In this document: one piece after another, positions 6,617-13,986 of the stretch | How the letters are laid out: the number at the start of each line of letters is the position of its first letter | Numbering within the stretch: position 1 is the stretch's first letter | NCBI GenBank assembly: GCA_023387635.1 | Contig: JAEWHU010000314.1 | Span: 1 to 13,986 of the forward strand | Direction of reading: 5' to 3' | Length of the DNA: 13,986 nt | Origin: Bacillota bacterium | Lineage (GTDB): Bacteria > Bacillota > Clostridia > Lachnospirales > Lachnospiraceae | Position numbers and translations under genes: made by a program | The notes under the pieces: model-generated | The model's input: only the letters and a program-made list of their open reading frames with translations | Database searches by the model: none | What the model was told of the DNA's origin: nothing

Positions 6617-6707
6617 TACAATTGGGTTTATCCACTTGTTGTTTGCAATATTTTTAATCACCTTACTACTTTCACAATGGCTTACAGCCGCTTTATTTAT
6701 TAAGATT

Positions 6708-7877
6708 CTATCTATTCTCAACTATCTCCTGCTCAAGCTTGCAATGATTTTTAATCATAAAGTCTATCACATCGTCATACCCTTTTCCTCTTAGGAGTAC
6801 AAGCCGTTTCTTATCATTAGCAGTAAGAACCTTCCAATATTCTTTATATTGCTCCAATGTAGACTTGTCCATACAATATCTTTTAAATGGGACTTCAGTC
6901 ATTTCTTTCAGATGTTCATAAATTAAGAACCCACCTGCATCTATATCTCCAAAATGGAAATACTCCCTATCTGAGTTATCTTTATAAATCAGTTTAATAA
7001 ATTTGCGCCTAATCGCATTATGAAAGCCACCAAGATAAATCACCAATGCATTTTCATCTTCAAATGTATGAAAGCTTGTCAGGTTTTCAACTGTTATAAC
7101 CTTAGAACCAGAGATTTCAACCTTTGTAATCTCTTTTAGTGTATTGGAAGAAAATGCAATGTCTCCTTTTATTACTGAAAGTTCAAGGCTTTGATTACCG
7201 ATCCATATTCGTGCTGCACCCTTAACCGAAATATAAGTGGGTGTCTTAATAATATTTAGTTCATCGAGTATTGTTTCCTTCTCAGGATAATCACCAAACT
7301 CATATACTAGACTTTTAAACTTCTCTACCATTGATTCAAATTTCTTTGAGTCTTTGAAAAGCCTTATAGAAAAGTCTCTAATATATACTTCATTCTGATT
7401 CTCAAGAGCTATTTCAATAGAGTGAAGTAAATCTCTTAGAACTCCGGTATCCCCGTCATAATATTTTACTTTTTTATTCATCTTTAGACGTGTCATCTGC
7501 TCCTTCGCATAAGATGACAGAATTTTATTCCTATTATTTGCATACTCTTTAAGAATTATTTCTAACTCCTGATTCTCATCAGCCTTAGGTATTCTTCCAA
7601 TATAATCGTAGGTTCTTGAAATATTATCTATATTTAGAGTAACCTTAGCATATACACCATTTTTAAGCTTTGTTGAATCAATTAAGTTAAGCGTTGATAA
7701 TTTCTCAATTTCCTCATTAATTTTTACAAATGCATGGTATTCTGAATCATCTTCATACCTGGGAAAAATCTTATTTATATTAACTGAGAACTTCTGATTC
7801 ACTTTATTGTCACCTATAAAACTTTTACTGTTTTCATATTTATCCAATAAAGTATTTAAAATTGTTTTTGCATACAT
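6708..7877 (-). CDS. jetD: Wadjet nuclease subunit JetD
   Basis: JetD is the effector of Wadjet: in studied systems it is a topoisomerase VI A/Spo11-like nuclease that cuts circular DNA after the SMC complex has extruded it. The 389-residue product has an N-terminal helical/winged-helix region (about 1-150) and a C-terminal Toprim fold. I see the Toprim glutamate in VITVENLTSF (Glu264), a YLGGFHN segment at 281-287 and the metal-binding aspartates in HFGDIDAGGF (Asp311, Asp313). The DUF2220-like C-terminus continues with the FKRYCMDKSTLEQY segment. All expected catalytic acidic residues are present, so it should be active. It starts 17 bases after the jetC stop, with GGTG 7 bases before the ATG, and is the last gene of jetABCD. 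Confidence 0.92.
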   Translation of the reverse strand: MYAKTILNTLLDKYENSKSFIGDNKVNQKFSVNINKIFPRYEDDSEYHAFVKINEEIEKLSTLNLIDSTKLKNGVYAKVTLNIDNISRTYDYIGRIPKADENQELEIILKEYANNRNKILSSYAKEQMTRLKMNKKVKYYDGDTGVLRDLLHSIEIALENQNEVYIRDFSIRLFKDSKKFESMVEKFKSLVYEFGDYPEKETILDELNIIKTPTYISVKGAARIWIGNQSLELSVIKGDIAFSSNTLKEITKVEISGSKVITVENLTSFHTFEDENALVIYLGGFHNAIRRKFIKLIYKDNSDREYFHFGDIDAGGFLIYEHLKEMTEVPFKRYCMDKSTLEQYKEYWKVLTANDKKRLVLLRGKGYDDVIDFMIKNHCKLEQEIVENR

Positions 7878-7894
7878 GAATATTCACCGTTTCC

Positions 7895-10800
7895 TTAAAG
7901 ACTATATTCTTCTACAATGCTCCTGTCATTTACCCTAATTGCCATAAGAATTGTATCAACTTTTTCTCCTATGACTTCCACCTTTGCAGGTGGTGTTGCC
8001 AGAATAACCTGTAATTCAAGGCTGTTAAAGAAATCCATCATTGACGCTATACGGTTATCATCCATTTTATCAAATGCTTCATCCAAAAGGATAATCCTTA
8101 TTGTATTATCCAGCTTATACAGCTGATAAAATGAAGCAGCGATAGCTACATAATAAGGTGTCTGTGTTTCTCCACCGCTCTTTTCACCATATATGGTTGA
8201 AAATCTTTGAACTGTACCATTTTTCTTCCGAACTTCAATATCATAATCAAGATAACTTCTATAATCGGTATATTCAGCAAGAACCTTTTCGCCTTTATCA
8301 TCTTTGGCAATAAGTTTAGCAAATAGATCTGACATTTCCTCTTTGTACTCTTCTTCAAAAGCTGCAGACCAGAGATTATACCCCTCCATGTTGTTTTCAG
8401 CAGTAATCATTCGATAAAGGCTTTCCTTTTTCTTATCATAAGTAATCTCAAAATGATAACTGTCTTCACCATAATAAATATTCTGAAGCGCTCTATTTAG
8501 ATTCCTAAACTCTAGCTTAGCACTTTCAATGTTTTCCTTCATCTTAGCTAGGAATGATACTCTAAAGATCTGTTCACAGTTTTCCTTTGCCTTTCTCAAA
8601 TCCTCTTCAAATCTAACTAATTCCGCTGATTCTAATGTGAATTTTGCATTAAAATAATCTTCCATACCTTCAACTCCACGTACAAAGTCTAATGCATACT
8701 TATTGTTAAAGGTTTCCTGCAGCGAAGTCAGGCCTCCCTTGTCGTACAATAAAGCCTTCTTCTCATTTTCATACTGTACTTTCTTTGGACTGAAATTATC
8801 CACAATGGTTTTAGCTGATTTTGTTTTTCTATTTGCATTGAATTTATTTAATGCATCCTCTTTTTCTTCAATGTATTCCATAAAAAGATGGTGAAGTTCT
8901 TCCCTTTTCACGTCGATTGAATGGCTTCCTAGTGCAATCTTTTTTACCATTTCCTCTATATTAGCAGCAATCTTACCTTTATTTTCAAGAAGACTTTTAA
9001 ACTGATAGTCAAGTTTTTCCTTTTGCTTTGTACATTCATTTATCTGTGTAATTATCTGAATGAAATTCGGGTCTTTCTTAGCCTTTTCCAGCTCACACTT
9101 TTCTTCTTTTAATAAAATTTCCTGTCTCATAAGAATGGCAGGAACTTCCATGCTATTTCTTATTAGCCTAATATCACATTCTTCATATTGAGTTAATATC
9201 TTTTCAAGAATAATTCTTCTATCATAAACAATTTTTTTCTCAATTTCCTTCTGTTCCAATTCGGCCTTTGCATTTTTAATCTGAATTTCAAATGCTCCAG
9301 AACCTATATATGGGTCCTTATACGTATTTTTATCTAAATTTCGTACAACATATCCCTGATACACCATACATTGTGGGGTAATGGCAATTTTGTGATTTTC
9401 AAGTTCTAGGATATCATTACACCTTATCACCCTACCTAGAATATAATTTGCATAAGCTTTCCCATACCTGTTACTACTACTAACCACATAAGCTAAAGAT
9501 TTTGTATCTGTTTCGTAATCAAGTTCCAACTTTTTCGTATTTACAAGACCTACGGAATGAATATTATCTTTCATTTTTTTATAAACCTGTAGCGCCTTGT
9601 CAAAATGCTCAGGCTCAACTATAATATTGAATTTTTGAGTATTAAAATAAGCTTCAACCGCATTTTGCCATAGTGGATCCGTCACTTCAAGAAGTTCCGA
9701 AACAATCCATACCTTAGTCTTTATCCCAAGCCTTATAAACTCTTTCTCAATGGCTTCTTTAAGTGCCTGAGTATTTGCTGGAAATCTGAATACTTTCTGA
9801 TTAAGATTATTTATTTTTATTACAAGGTCTTTCATATGAGCATCAATTTCTTTTACTTTGGATGCTAATTCAAAATTTTCATTACGATAATATTCAATTA
9901 ATTCTTTTACCCTTTTCTCCAAAAGAGAAATGACTTCATATTTTTCATCAACCAAAGTATTATCCAATAAGCCAAGAAGCTGTTCCCTTGATATGATCTT
10001 TTCATTTTGCCCATTAAACAAAACAAGAAGTTTTTCCACTTTCTTAATTTCATTCGATAGCATTCTCTTTTGTTGCCCCAGGTTATCAATTTCCTTGTTC
10101 AATTCCCTAATTCTATTCTCAGAATTAACTATTAATCTTGCGGTTTCATTACTTTCCTTTGCTACATTAAGTTGTATAAGCCTTTCATTAAGTGTATCGC
10201 TCTTATCTTTTAGTTCTTTCTCCTGCTGTTCACTACTCTTTAATAACTGCTCATCACGTTTTAGAGTAACTCTCATAGATTGTAATTCATCTTCAAATGC
10301 TTCTATCTCAGCTATCCTAATCATCAAATCATTTACTCTTATCTCTTTTTCTTTACTTAGAATCTCTGTATATTTCGTTGTAATAAGATTTAAAAGTTCA
10401 AGTTTTTCATTTGACTTAACCATTAATTCTTCAAGTTCGCTCAATGTTTCAATACTAGTTCTAAGATAACCCACGTCAATTTTTTCTTCAGGCAAAATAA
10501 ACTTATTTATAAAATCCTTTACATTATCCATAGGTTTAAAAGCAAGAGATTTTGGTATAATATCAAAAAACCTATCTTCAAGATTACCTAACCTTCTTTT
10601 GAATCGGTCCTTTGCAGCACCTACTTGTTCTATATATGATACTTTATTACCATTCTTTTTAAATTCACCTGCAAGAGATGGTTTCCCGTCCGTTATAAAT
10701 GACAGGGATTCCAACCGACATTCTTCAATATACCATTTTGTAATGATCCTACTTTCTTCATCAGGAGATGTCATGTGTACTCCGATTACGAAATATCTGT

Positions 10801-11113
10801 CCGTTTTCTCCTCATAAAATTCTAATGCAACATTTGATATTACTGAATTCTTGCGTAAATAAGTTTCTCCTACATTACCAGTTTTACAACGTACGTAACC
10901 TTTTAAATCCCTGTTGCTTTTTTCATTTGCAGCTGCATTAAATTTTCTTGTATTTGTTGTCATTACAAGCTGAATGGCATCTAAAACAGTTGATTTTCCA
11001 GCGGTATTTTCACCGCTTATAAGGGTTGAACCTGCTAGATTCAATGTCTCATTTCTAAAATAGTGCCAGTTAATCAGACGTATCCTAGTCAGTAATTTCT
11101 TCTGCATCGTCAT
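7895..11113 (-). CDS. jetC: Wadjet SMC-like ATPase JetC
   Basis: JetC is the MukB/SMC-type motor of Wadjet; it dimerises, holds DNA with JetA and JetB and extrudes loops. The 1072-residue protein has the expected architecture: an ATPase head half with Walker A GENTAGKST (34-42); a long coiled coil (about 240-455, rich in E, K, L, I and Q); a globular hinge region (about 465-605, VWIVSELLEVTDPLWQNAVE onward); a returning coiled coil (about 605-870); and the C-terminal head half with the ABC signature SGGETQTPY at 979 and Walker B IILLDEAFD at 1007-1015 (Asp1011, Glu1012). Both ATPase halves are intact. The ATG at 11113 overlaps the last 29 bases of jetB. An AGGAGGTGA site lies 11 bases upstream, inside jetB, so translation is likely coupled; the ATG at 11107 is a less well placed alternative. 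Its reading frame produces long serine-rich antisense shadows that are not genes. Confidence 0.96.
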   Translation of the reverse strand: MTMQKKLLTRIRLINWHYFRNETLNLAGSTLISGENTAGKSTVLDAIQLVMTTNTRKFNAAANEKSNRDLKGYVRCKTGNVGETYLRKNSVISNVALEFYEEKTDRYFVIGVHMTSPDEESRIITKWYIEECRLESLSFITDGKPSLAGEFKKNGNKVSYIEQVGAAKDRFKRRLGNLEDRFFDIIPKSLAFKPMDNVKDFINKFILPEEKIDVGYLRTSIETLSELEELMVKSNEKLELLNLITTKYTEILSKEKEIRVNDLMIRIAEIEAFEDELQSMRVTLKRDEQLLKSSEQQEKELKDKSDTLNERLIQLNVAKESNETARLIVNSENRIRELNKEIDNLGQQKRMLSNEIKKVEKLLVLFNGQNEKIISREQLLGLLDNTLVDEKYEVISLLEKRVKELIEYYRNENFELASKVKEIDAHMKDLVIKINNLNQKVFRFPANTQALKEAIEKEFIRLGIKTKVWIVSELLEVTDPLWQNAVEAYFNTQKFNIIVEPEHFDKALQVYKKMKDNIHSVGLVNTKKLELDYETDTKSLAYVVSSSNRYGKAYANYILGRVIRCNDILELENHKIAITPQCMVYQGYVVRNLDKNTYKDPYIGSGAFEIQIKNAKAELEQKEIEKKIVYDRRIILEKILTQYEECDIRLIRNSMEVPAILMRQEILLKEEKCELEKAKKDPNFIQIITQINECTKQKEKLDYQFKSLLENKGKIAANIEEMVKKIALGSHSIDVKREELHHLFMEYIEEKEDALNKFNANRKTKSAKTIVDNFSPKKVQYENEKKALLYDKGGLTSLQETFNNKYALDFVRGVEGMEDYFNAKFTLESAELVRFEEDLRKAKENCEQIFRVSFLAKMKENIESAKLEFRNLNRALQNIYYGEDSYHFEITYDKKKESLYRMITAENNMEGYNLWSAAFEEEYKEEMSDLFAKLIAKDDKGEKVLAEYTDYRSYLDYDIEVRKKNGTVQRFSTIYGEKSGGETQTPYYVAIAASFYQLYKLDNTIRIILLDEAFDKMDDNRIASMMDFFNSLELQVILATPPAKVEVIGEKVDTILMAIRVNDRSIVEEYSL

Positions 11114-11711
11114 CTATAGTCTCACCTCCTGCATAATTAATAAGTTTGCTATTTATATTATCATATAAATCATTAATATTTTCTGAGGTCATCGCCATTA
11201 TGACGGATGGATAAACGATAATTCGTGATTCCTGTAATGTAACATCACTGTCCAGGTTCATAATAATATTATACCTTTTCAAAAGCCCTACACCGTCTTT
11301 TACCATCCCCTTGTCCATAATTGGCTTGGTCTTTATCTTTAGCATGTTGTATTTGTCATGGACCTCCTCCATCAGTACAACAACTTCTTGATTCATAGAA
11401 CCAATTTCTTTTCTTTTTTCGATATACAATAACCTGAATATCAAAAGCAATATACTTTCATATTTACTAAGCTGTAAACGACCTATGCCAAATACATTGG
11501 TAATGCCAATAACACCCTGTTCTTGATTTATATCTATTTGATAACCAAGAAGATCAAAATATTCCTGAAAATATTCCTTATTCTGAAGTATAAACATATA
11601 ATCATTTTTTGTGCTGTCCTTTTTCTTCAAGACAAAGCATTGATTTAAAAGTTTATTTGCAGCTATACGAAACTTTTCTTTCTGGGAAACTGATTCATTA
11701 AATATTTCCAC
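11085..11711 (-). CDS. jetB: Wadjet KITE-like subunit JetB (DUF4194)
   Basis: JetB is the MukE/KITE-type partner that dimerises on the JetA kleisin and helps hold DNA in the SMC complex. The 208-residue product matches the DUF4194 pattern: an opening helix KEKFRIAANKLLNQCFVLKK (11-30), EYFQEYFDLLGYQIDINQE in the first winged-helix region, LSKYESILLLIFRLLYIEKR (81-100), and a second region MVKDGVGLLKRYNII with an acidic C-terminal tail (DDDAEEITD). The start codon is GTG at 11711. An in-frame TGA lies seven codons upstream, with no other start codon between. No strong ribosome binding site sits directly before the GTG. The nearest AGGAGG is 46 bases upstream, at the end of jetA, where it instead fits a 12-codon leader frame ending 2 bases before this GTG. 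It overlaps jetC by 29 bases. Confidence 0.93.
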   Translation of the reverse strand: MEIFNESVSQKEKFRIAANKLLNQCFVLKKKDSTKNDYMFILQNKEYFQEYFDLLGYQIDINQEQGVIGITNVFGIGRLQLSKYESILLLIFRLLYIEKRKEIGSMNQEVVVLMEEVHDKYNMLKIKTKPIMDKGMVKDGVGLLKRYNIIMNLDSDVTLQESRIIVYPSVIMAMTSENINDLYDNINSKLINYAGGETIDDDAEEITD

Positions 11712-11713
11712 CT

Positions 11714-11752
11714 TTACACCCGCACCCTTTCATTCAACAAATTTTCTTTCAA
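11714..11752 (-). CDS. 12-codon leader ORF between jetA and jetB
   Basis: A perfect AGGAGG (11763-11758), which forms the last two codons of jetA, is followed after 5 bases (the TAA stop of jetA plus GG) by TTG. That opens a frame encoding (M)KENLLNERVRV with a TAA at 11716-11714, just 2 bases before the jetB GTG. The product is unlike any family I know. Its likely role, by analogy with other leader frames, is to carry ribosomes to the weakly initiated jetB start (reinitiation). It may be chance, because a TTG start is uncommon. Confidence 0.35.
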   Translation of the reverse strand: MKENLLNERVRV

Positions 11753-11754
11753 CC

Positions 11755-13161
11755 TTACCTCCTAATTATCTCAAAATCCGTAAATGTGAACCCATTTACC
11801 GTAATTTTAGTGTCTTTCGGCTCTACTTTATAGCAGTTAACTGAATTTCTACCGTATAGACTGATGAAAATTACTCTTATTAAGTCACGCTTTGAATTAA
11901 GAGGAAGGGAAGATGCCGTAATCCGCGACTTACCTTCAAGAAGCTCTTCAACATAGGCATTCACATTTTTACGTGAAAAACGGTTCTTGTTTTTCTCATT
12001 CCATAACGCAAGATATTGGTCACGTTCCTCATCACTCACTGAAAATCCATCCTCTAAATCATCTATATTACCTATTTTCTTTGAAACTGAAATGGTTTTA
12101 AGGGATTCATTATCAATAAATCTTGTCGGGAAAATGTTAAATATCTGCATAAGCGGTTCAGGCGATTCATCATACAAATTCAACGTTTCATCCTTGTTAA
12201 ATTCATCACAAATGTAATTAAGAATGCGTAAAATCTTACCTTCACTATTATTTCCAGTAGACAAAAGAAATTTTGCACGCATTACGGCACTTTGCTGGTA
12301 TTTAGCATGCTTTCTGTCAATTTCTTCGATAATATCATCAAGCCTATAAAAAGAAGACTTCATATTCATTATTAGATTAATCACTTCCTCATGTGCTTCT
12401 TCTCTGTCATTTACCTGTTCGATTTCCATATAGCCATCAACTGCAAGTGATATAATCTCCTCACTTTGCAAAATCATATCAAGTCTTTCTATAATTGAAT
12501 TTCTAAAATATGAAACATTGTCACTAGTCTTCATTCTAAGGTATGCCTTAGAACCAATCCCTTTATGGTACTGAAAGAAATGTTCTAAAATTTCCTTGGT
12601 ATCCATCTCATTAGTTTGATTTTCCATATGTTTTTTTATGCTTATATTGAGCTTTTTAAGTCCTGATATAAGCTCTTCTGTGTTCTCATTTATTCTCTTT
12701 AATATATATTGGTAAGGTTTTGAATACGAATCTTCATTAAGTAACGTTGCGTTAATTTGTGAAATGACACTCTGATATTCCATCTCGTCATCTTTCACAA
12801 TTTGAATGAAACTCTGTATTATTGTTGCTGCATAATCCTGTAAAACCACATTTATTCGGTAATTCTCTACGTTTTCGTACTCAATCCATTTACATTCCTT
12901 AAGAGTTCTAATTACCGCATTTGCCTTTGATCTGGAATCACCAGCAACCACCTGTTCATCCTCAAACATCATACCATCCGTTGAATTTTCTTCAAAATAA
13001 GATTCAAGGGTTGAAAGAACAATATCCCTGTCAACGCCGTAAGATAGTTCTGGCCGAAATGTATTGAATATTAATTGTATGCAATCAACATATTCTCTTT
13101 TATACTTACTTGTAAGGGGTTTGAAAAACTCCTCTGGAATTACTGCAAATAAATTTTTCAT
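11755..13161 (-). CDS. jetA: Wadjet kleisin-like subunit JetA
   Basis: JetA is the MukF/kleisin-type subunit that bridges the JetC heads and binds JetB. The product is 468 residues from the ATG at 13161, which I prefer because AGAGG is 5 bases upstream; an in-frame GTG two codons earlier overlaps that site. It opens with MKNLFAVIPEEFFKPLTSKY, the typical start of JetA of the DUF5716-like (type II) group, followed by a winged-helix-like region up to about 115. A long helical middle (about 120-330) is followed by a C-terminal region with SDEERDQYLALWNEKNKNRF and a beta-rich end (GFTFTDFEIIRR) expected to contact an SMC head. No membrane segment is seen. It is the first gene of the operon; jetB follows after a 43-base gap containing a leader ORF. 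The subtype is inferred from the N-terminus and should be checked by profile search. Confidence 0.9.
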   Translation of the reverse strand: MKNLFAVIPEEFFKPLTSKYKREYVDCIQLIFNTFRPELSYGVDRDIVLSTLESYFEENSTDGMMFEDEQVVAGDSRSKANAVIRTLKECKWIEYENVENYRINVVLQDYAATIIQSFIQIVKDDEMEYQSVISQINATLLNEDSYSKPYQYILKRINENTEELISGLKKLNISIKKHMENQTNEMDTKEILEHFFQYHKGIGSKAYLRMKTSDNVSYFRNSIIERLDMILQSEEIISLAVDGYMEIEQVNDREEAHEEVINLIMNMKSSFYRLDDIIEEIDRKHAKYQQSAVMRAKFLLSTGNNSEGKILRILNYICDEFNKDETLNLYDESPEPLMQIFNIFPTRFIDNESLKTISVSKKIGNIDDLEDGFSVSDEERDQYLALWNEKNKNRFSRKNVNAYVEELLEGKSRITASSLPLNSKRDLIRVIFISLYGRNSVNCYKVEPKDTKITVNGFTFTDFEIIRR

Positions 13162-13219
13162 GGACACCTCTGTTAATATGTTTTTCTCTTTATCTACGCT
13201 AAACTCTATCTATAATAAT

Positions 13220-13249
13220 ATGATAACATACATACCTTGGCTTGGACAA
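13220..13249 (-). promoter_or_regulatory. Possible promoter of the Wadjet operon
   Basis: On the minus strand TTGTCC (13249-13244) is followed after 18 bases by TATCAT (13225-13220), giving a leader of about 52 bases before the jetA ATG. It is the best -35/-10 pair I see between the upstream terminator and jetA, but the -10 departs from consensus by one base and the -35 by two. Confidence 0.38.
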
Positions 13250-13317
13250 CTACATCATTATAATTATTCTTCAAATAAAATATGGTGCTAAAAAAAACCT
13301 CACCGCTTTTCGTTACA

Positions 13318-13355
13318 CAAAAAAGCATCCAGGTTTTTGCCTAAATGCTTTTTTG
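13318..13355 (-). terminator. Terminator after the dehydrogenase gene
   Basis: The arms CAAAAAAGCAT (13318-13328) and ATGCTTTTTTG (13345-13355) are perfect complements, with an inner AGG/CCT pairing. The A and T runs on both sides make it effective in either direction. It insulates the Wadjet operon from the dehydrogenase gene upstream. Confidence 0.82.
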
Positions 13356-13491
13356 TATTTCTATATTATTGGCATATTCTCTTCTGCCATTCTTCATTAT
13401 TCCATGTATTCATGCAATGGACCTCTTTTTGTATAGAGTACTACACCTAAAAATCTACTAAAATTTACATACCAAAAAATAAATCAACACA

Positions 13492-13986
13492 CTAGCTTTT
13501 CTTAAGAGGATTAATACCTGATGCCACAAGACCACCATCACATAATATGTCTACTCCTGTTAGATAACCTGCACTAGAACTAGCACAATAAGCAAATAAA
13601 CTAGCTATTTCATCTACATGACCAAAACGCTTAATAGCACAATATTTTGTATAAGCATCTGCTTCTTCTTTTTCTAATTCACCCATTGGTGTTTCAAAGT
13701 TTCCTGGTGATACAGAAATGACTCTAGCACCCTTCCTTCCAAATCTTGCTGCATCTTGCTTAGCAAACCAAATTACAAAATGTTTGGATATTCCATAAGA
13801 AACTCCTGCTCTTACTTTTTTAGGAAATAAATTAACTCTTTTCATTATTTTTCTCATAAAAAGTTTTGGGTTTGTCACACTGTACTTATATAATCCTACT
13901 GGCATGATAAATTTGGGTGTCAAATGTGCAGACATAGAAGATACATCTATGATACAAGAACCCTCCTCTACGACATGATAGAATGC
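13492..13986 (-). CDS. Short-chain dehydrogenase/reductase, C-terminal part (5' end off the window)
   Basis: The frame is open to the right edge, so the annotated-looking ATG at 13935 is internal: the 17 residues before it (ending CIIDVSS) are a recognisable SDR strand with the catalytic serine. The 164 visible residues contain that Ser, the YxxxK motif in SYGISKHF, the SPGNFETPMG segment and the SDR C-terminal block LTGVDILCDGGLVAS. The NAD(P)-binding TGxxxGxG half lies outside the window. Ser and Tyr are about 47 residues apart instead of the usual 13 or so, with the intervening stretch rich in K, M and F. This is as in 3-alpha-hydroxysteroid dehydrogenase/carbonyl reductase-like SDRs. The substrate is unknown; a hydroxysteroid or other secondary alcohol is possible. 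It ends at a strong terminator before jetA and is not part of the Wadjet operon. Confidence 0.88.
   Translation of the reverse strand, partial: AFYHVVEEGSCIIDVSSMSAHLTPKFIMPVGLYKYSVTNPKLFMRKIMKRVNLFPKKVRAGVSYGISKHFVIWFAKQDAARFGRKGARVISVSPGNFETPMGELEKEEADAYTKYCAIKRFGHVDEIASLFAYCASSSAGYLTGVDILCDGGLVASGINPLKKS

Larger units (their letters stand above)
13168..13491. other. Intergenic region between the dehydrogenase and jetA
   Basis: This gene-free stretch of about 320 bases holds, from right to left on the minus strand, a 136-base AT-rich tail after the dehydrogenase stop, a strong terminator hairpin (13318-13355), and a jetA upstream region with a candidate promoter and a short leader. A plus-strand frame across it runs through the terminator and shows no family resemblance. 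Confidence 0.7.

Noticed and set aside
8146..8358. Minus-strand 70-codon frame
   Set aside because: It lies entirely inside jetC in another frame and has no family pattern.
9930..10469. Plus-strand 179-codon serine-rich frame
   Set aside because: It is the antisense shadow of the JetC coiled coil; the low-complexity S/F/L composition is what E/K/L codons give in reverse.
13242..13436. Plus-strand 64-codon frame
   Set aside because: It crosses the dehydrogenase terminator and has no ribosome binding site or similarity.
1..13986. tRNA, rRNA or CRISPR array
   Set aside because: No cloverleaf, ribosomal sequence or regularly spaced direct repeats were seen on either strand.

Overview
The base composition is AT-rich, AGGAGG-type ribosome binding sites precede most genes, and the gene families are those of an anaerobic, low-GC Firmicute. 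I infer a member of the Clostridia, plausibly a Lachnospiraceae-like or Clostridium-like plant-polysaccharide or gut degrader. The species cannot be told from the window. Every gene except one (an AraC-type regulator at 5175-6008) lies on the minus strand, so the window reads most naturally from right to left.

Right edge to left edge: a partial short-chain dehydrogenase (13492-13986, 5' end off the window) ends at a strong hairpin terminator (13318-13355). Next comes a four-gene operon, jetA-jetB-jetC-jetD (13161 down to 6708). This is a complete Wadjet defence system: kleisin-like JetA, KITE-like JetB, SMC ATPase JetC and Toprim-type nuclease JetD, a family known for sensing and cleaving foreign circular plasmid DNA. 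A 12-codon TTG-initiated leader ORF sits in the jetA-jetB gap and ends two bases before jetB's GTG start, suggesting translational coupling. Downstream is a stay-green (SGR) family gene (6112-6564) with its own promoter. It shares a bidirectional terminator with the convergent AraC regulator.

The regulator (5175-6008) is divergent from a GH27 alpha-galactosidase (3058-4902), whose catalytic barrel carries an inserted beta-sandwich domain. The 272-bp gap between them holds a good promoter and two strong inverted repeats; the pair looks like a regulator-target sugar-use module. Further left are an unusual protein with SLH-like repeats and a rhodanese domain but no signal peptide (2149-2985), and a soluble chemoreceptor (1170-2009).

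The left 1.2 kb is decaying. It holds an old-yellow-enzyme gene with an internal, frame-shifting deletion and a lost C-terminus (719-1160), an N-terminal fragment of an AraC regulator (462-644), a terminator hairpin (333-364), and the 5' end of a group II intron (from 323 leftwards, running off the window) inserted just after that hairpin. The system of most biological interest is the Wadjet operon. The most unusual individual genes are the stay-green homologue and the domain-inserted alpha-galactosidase. I saw no tRNA, rRNA or CRISPR array.
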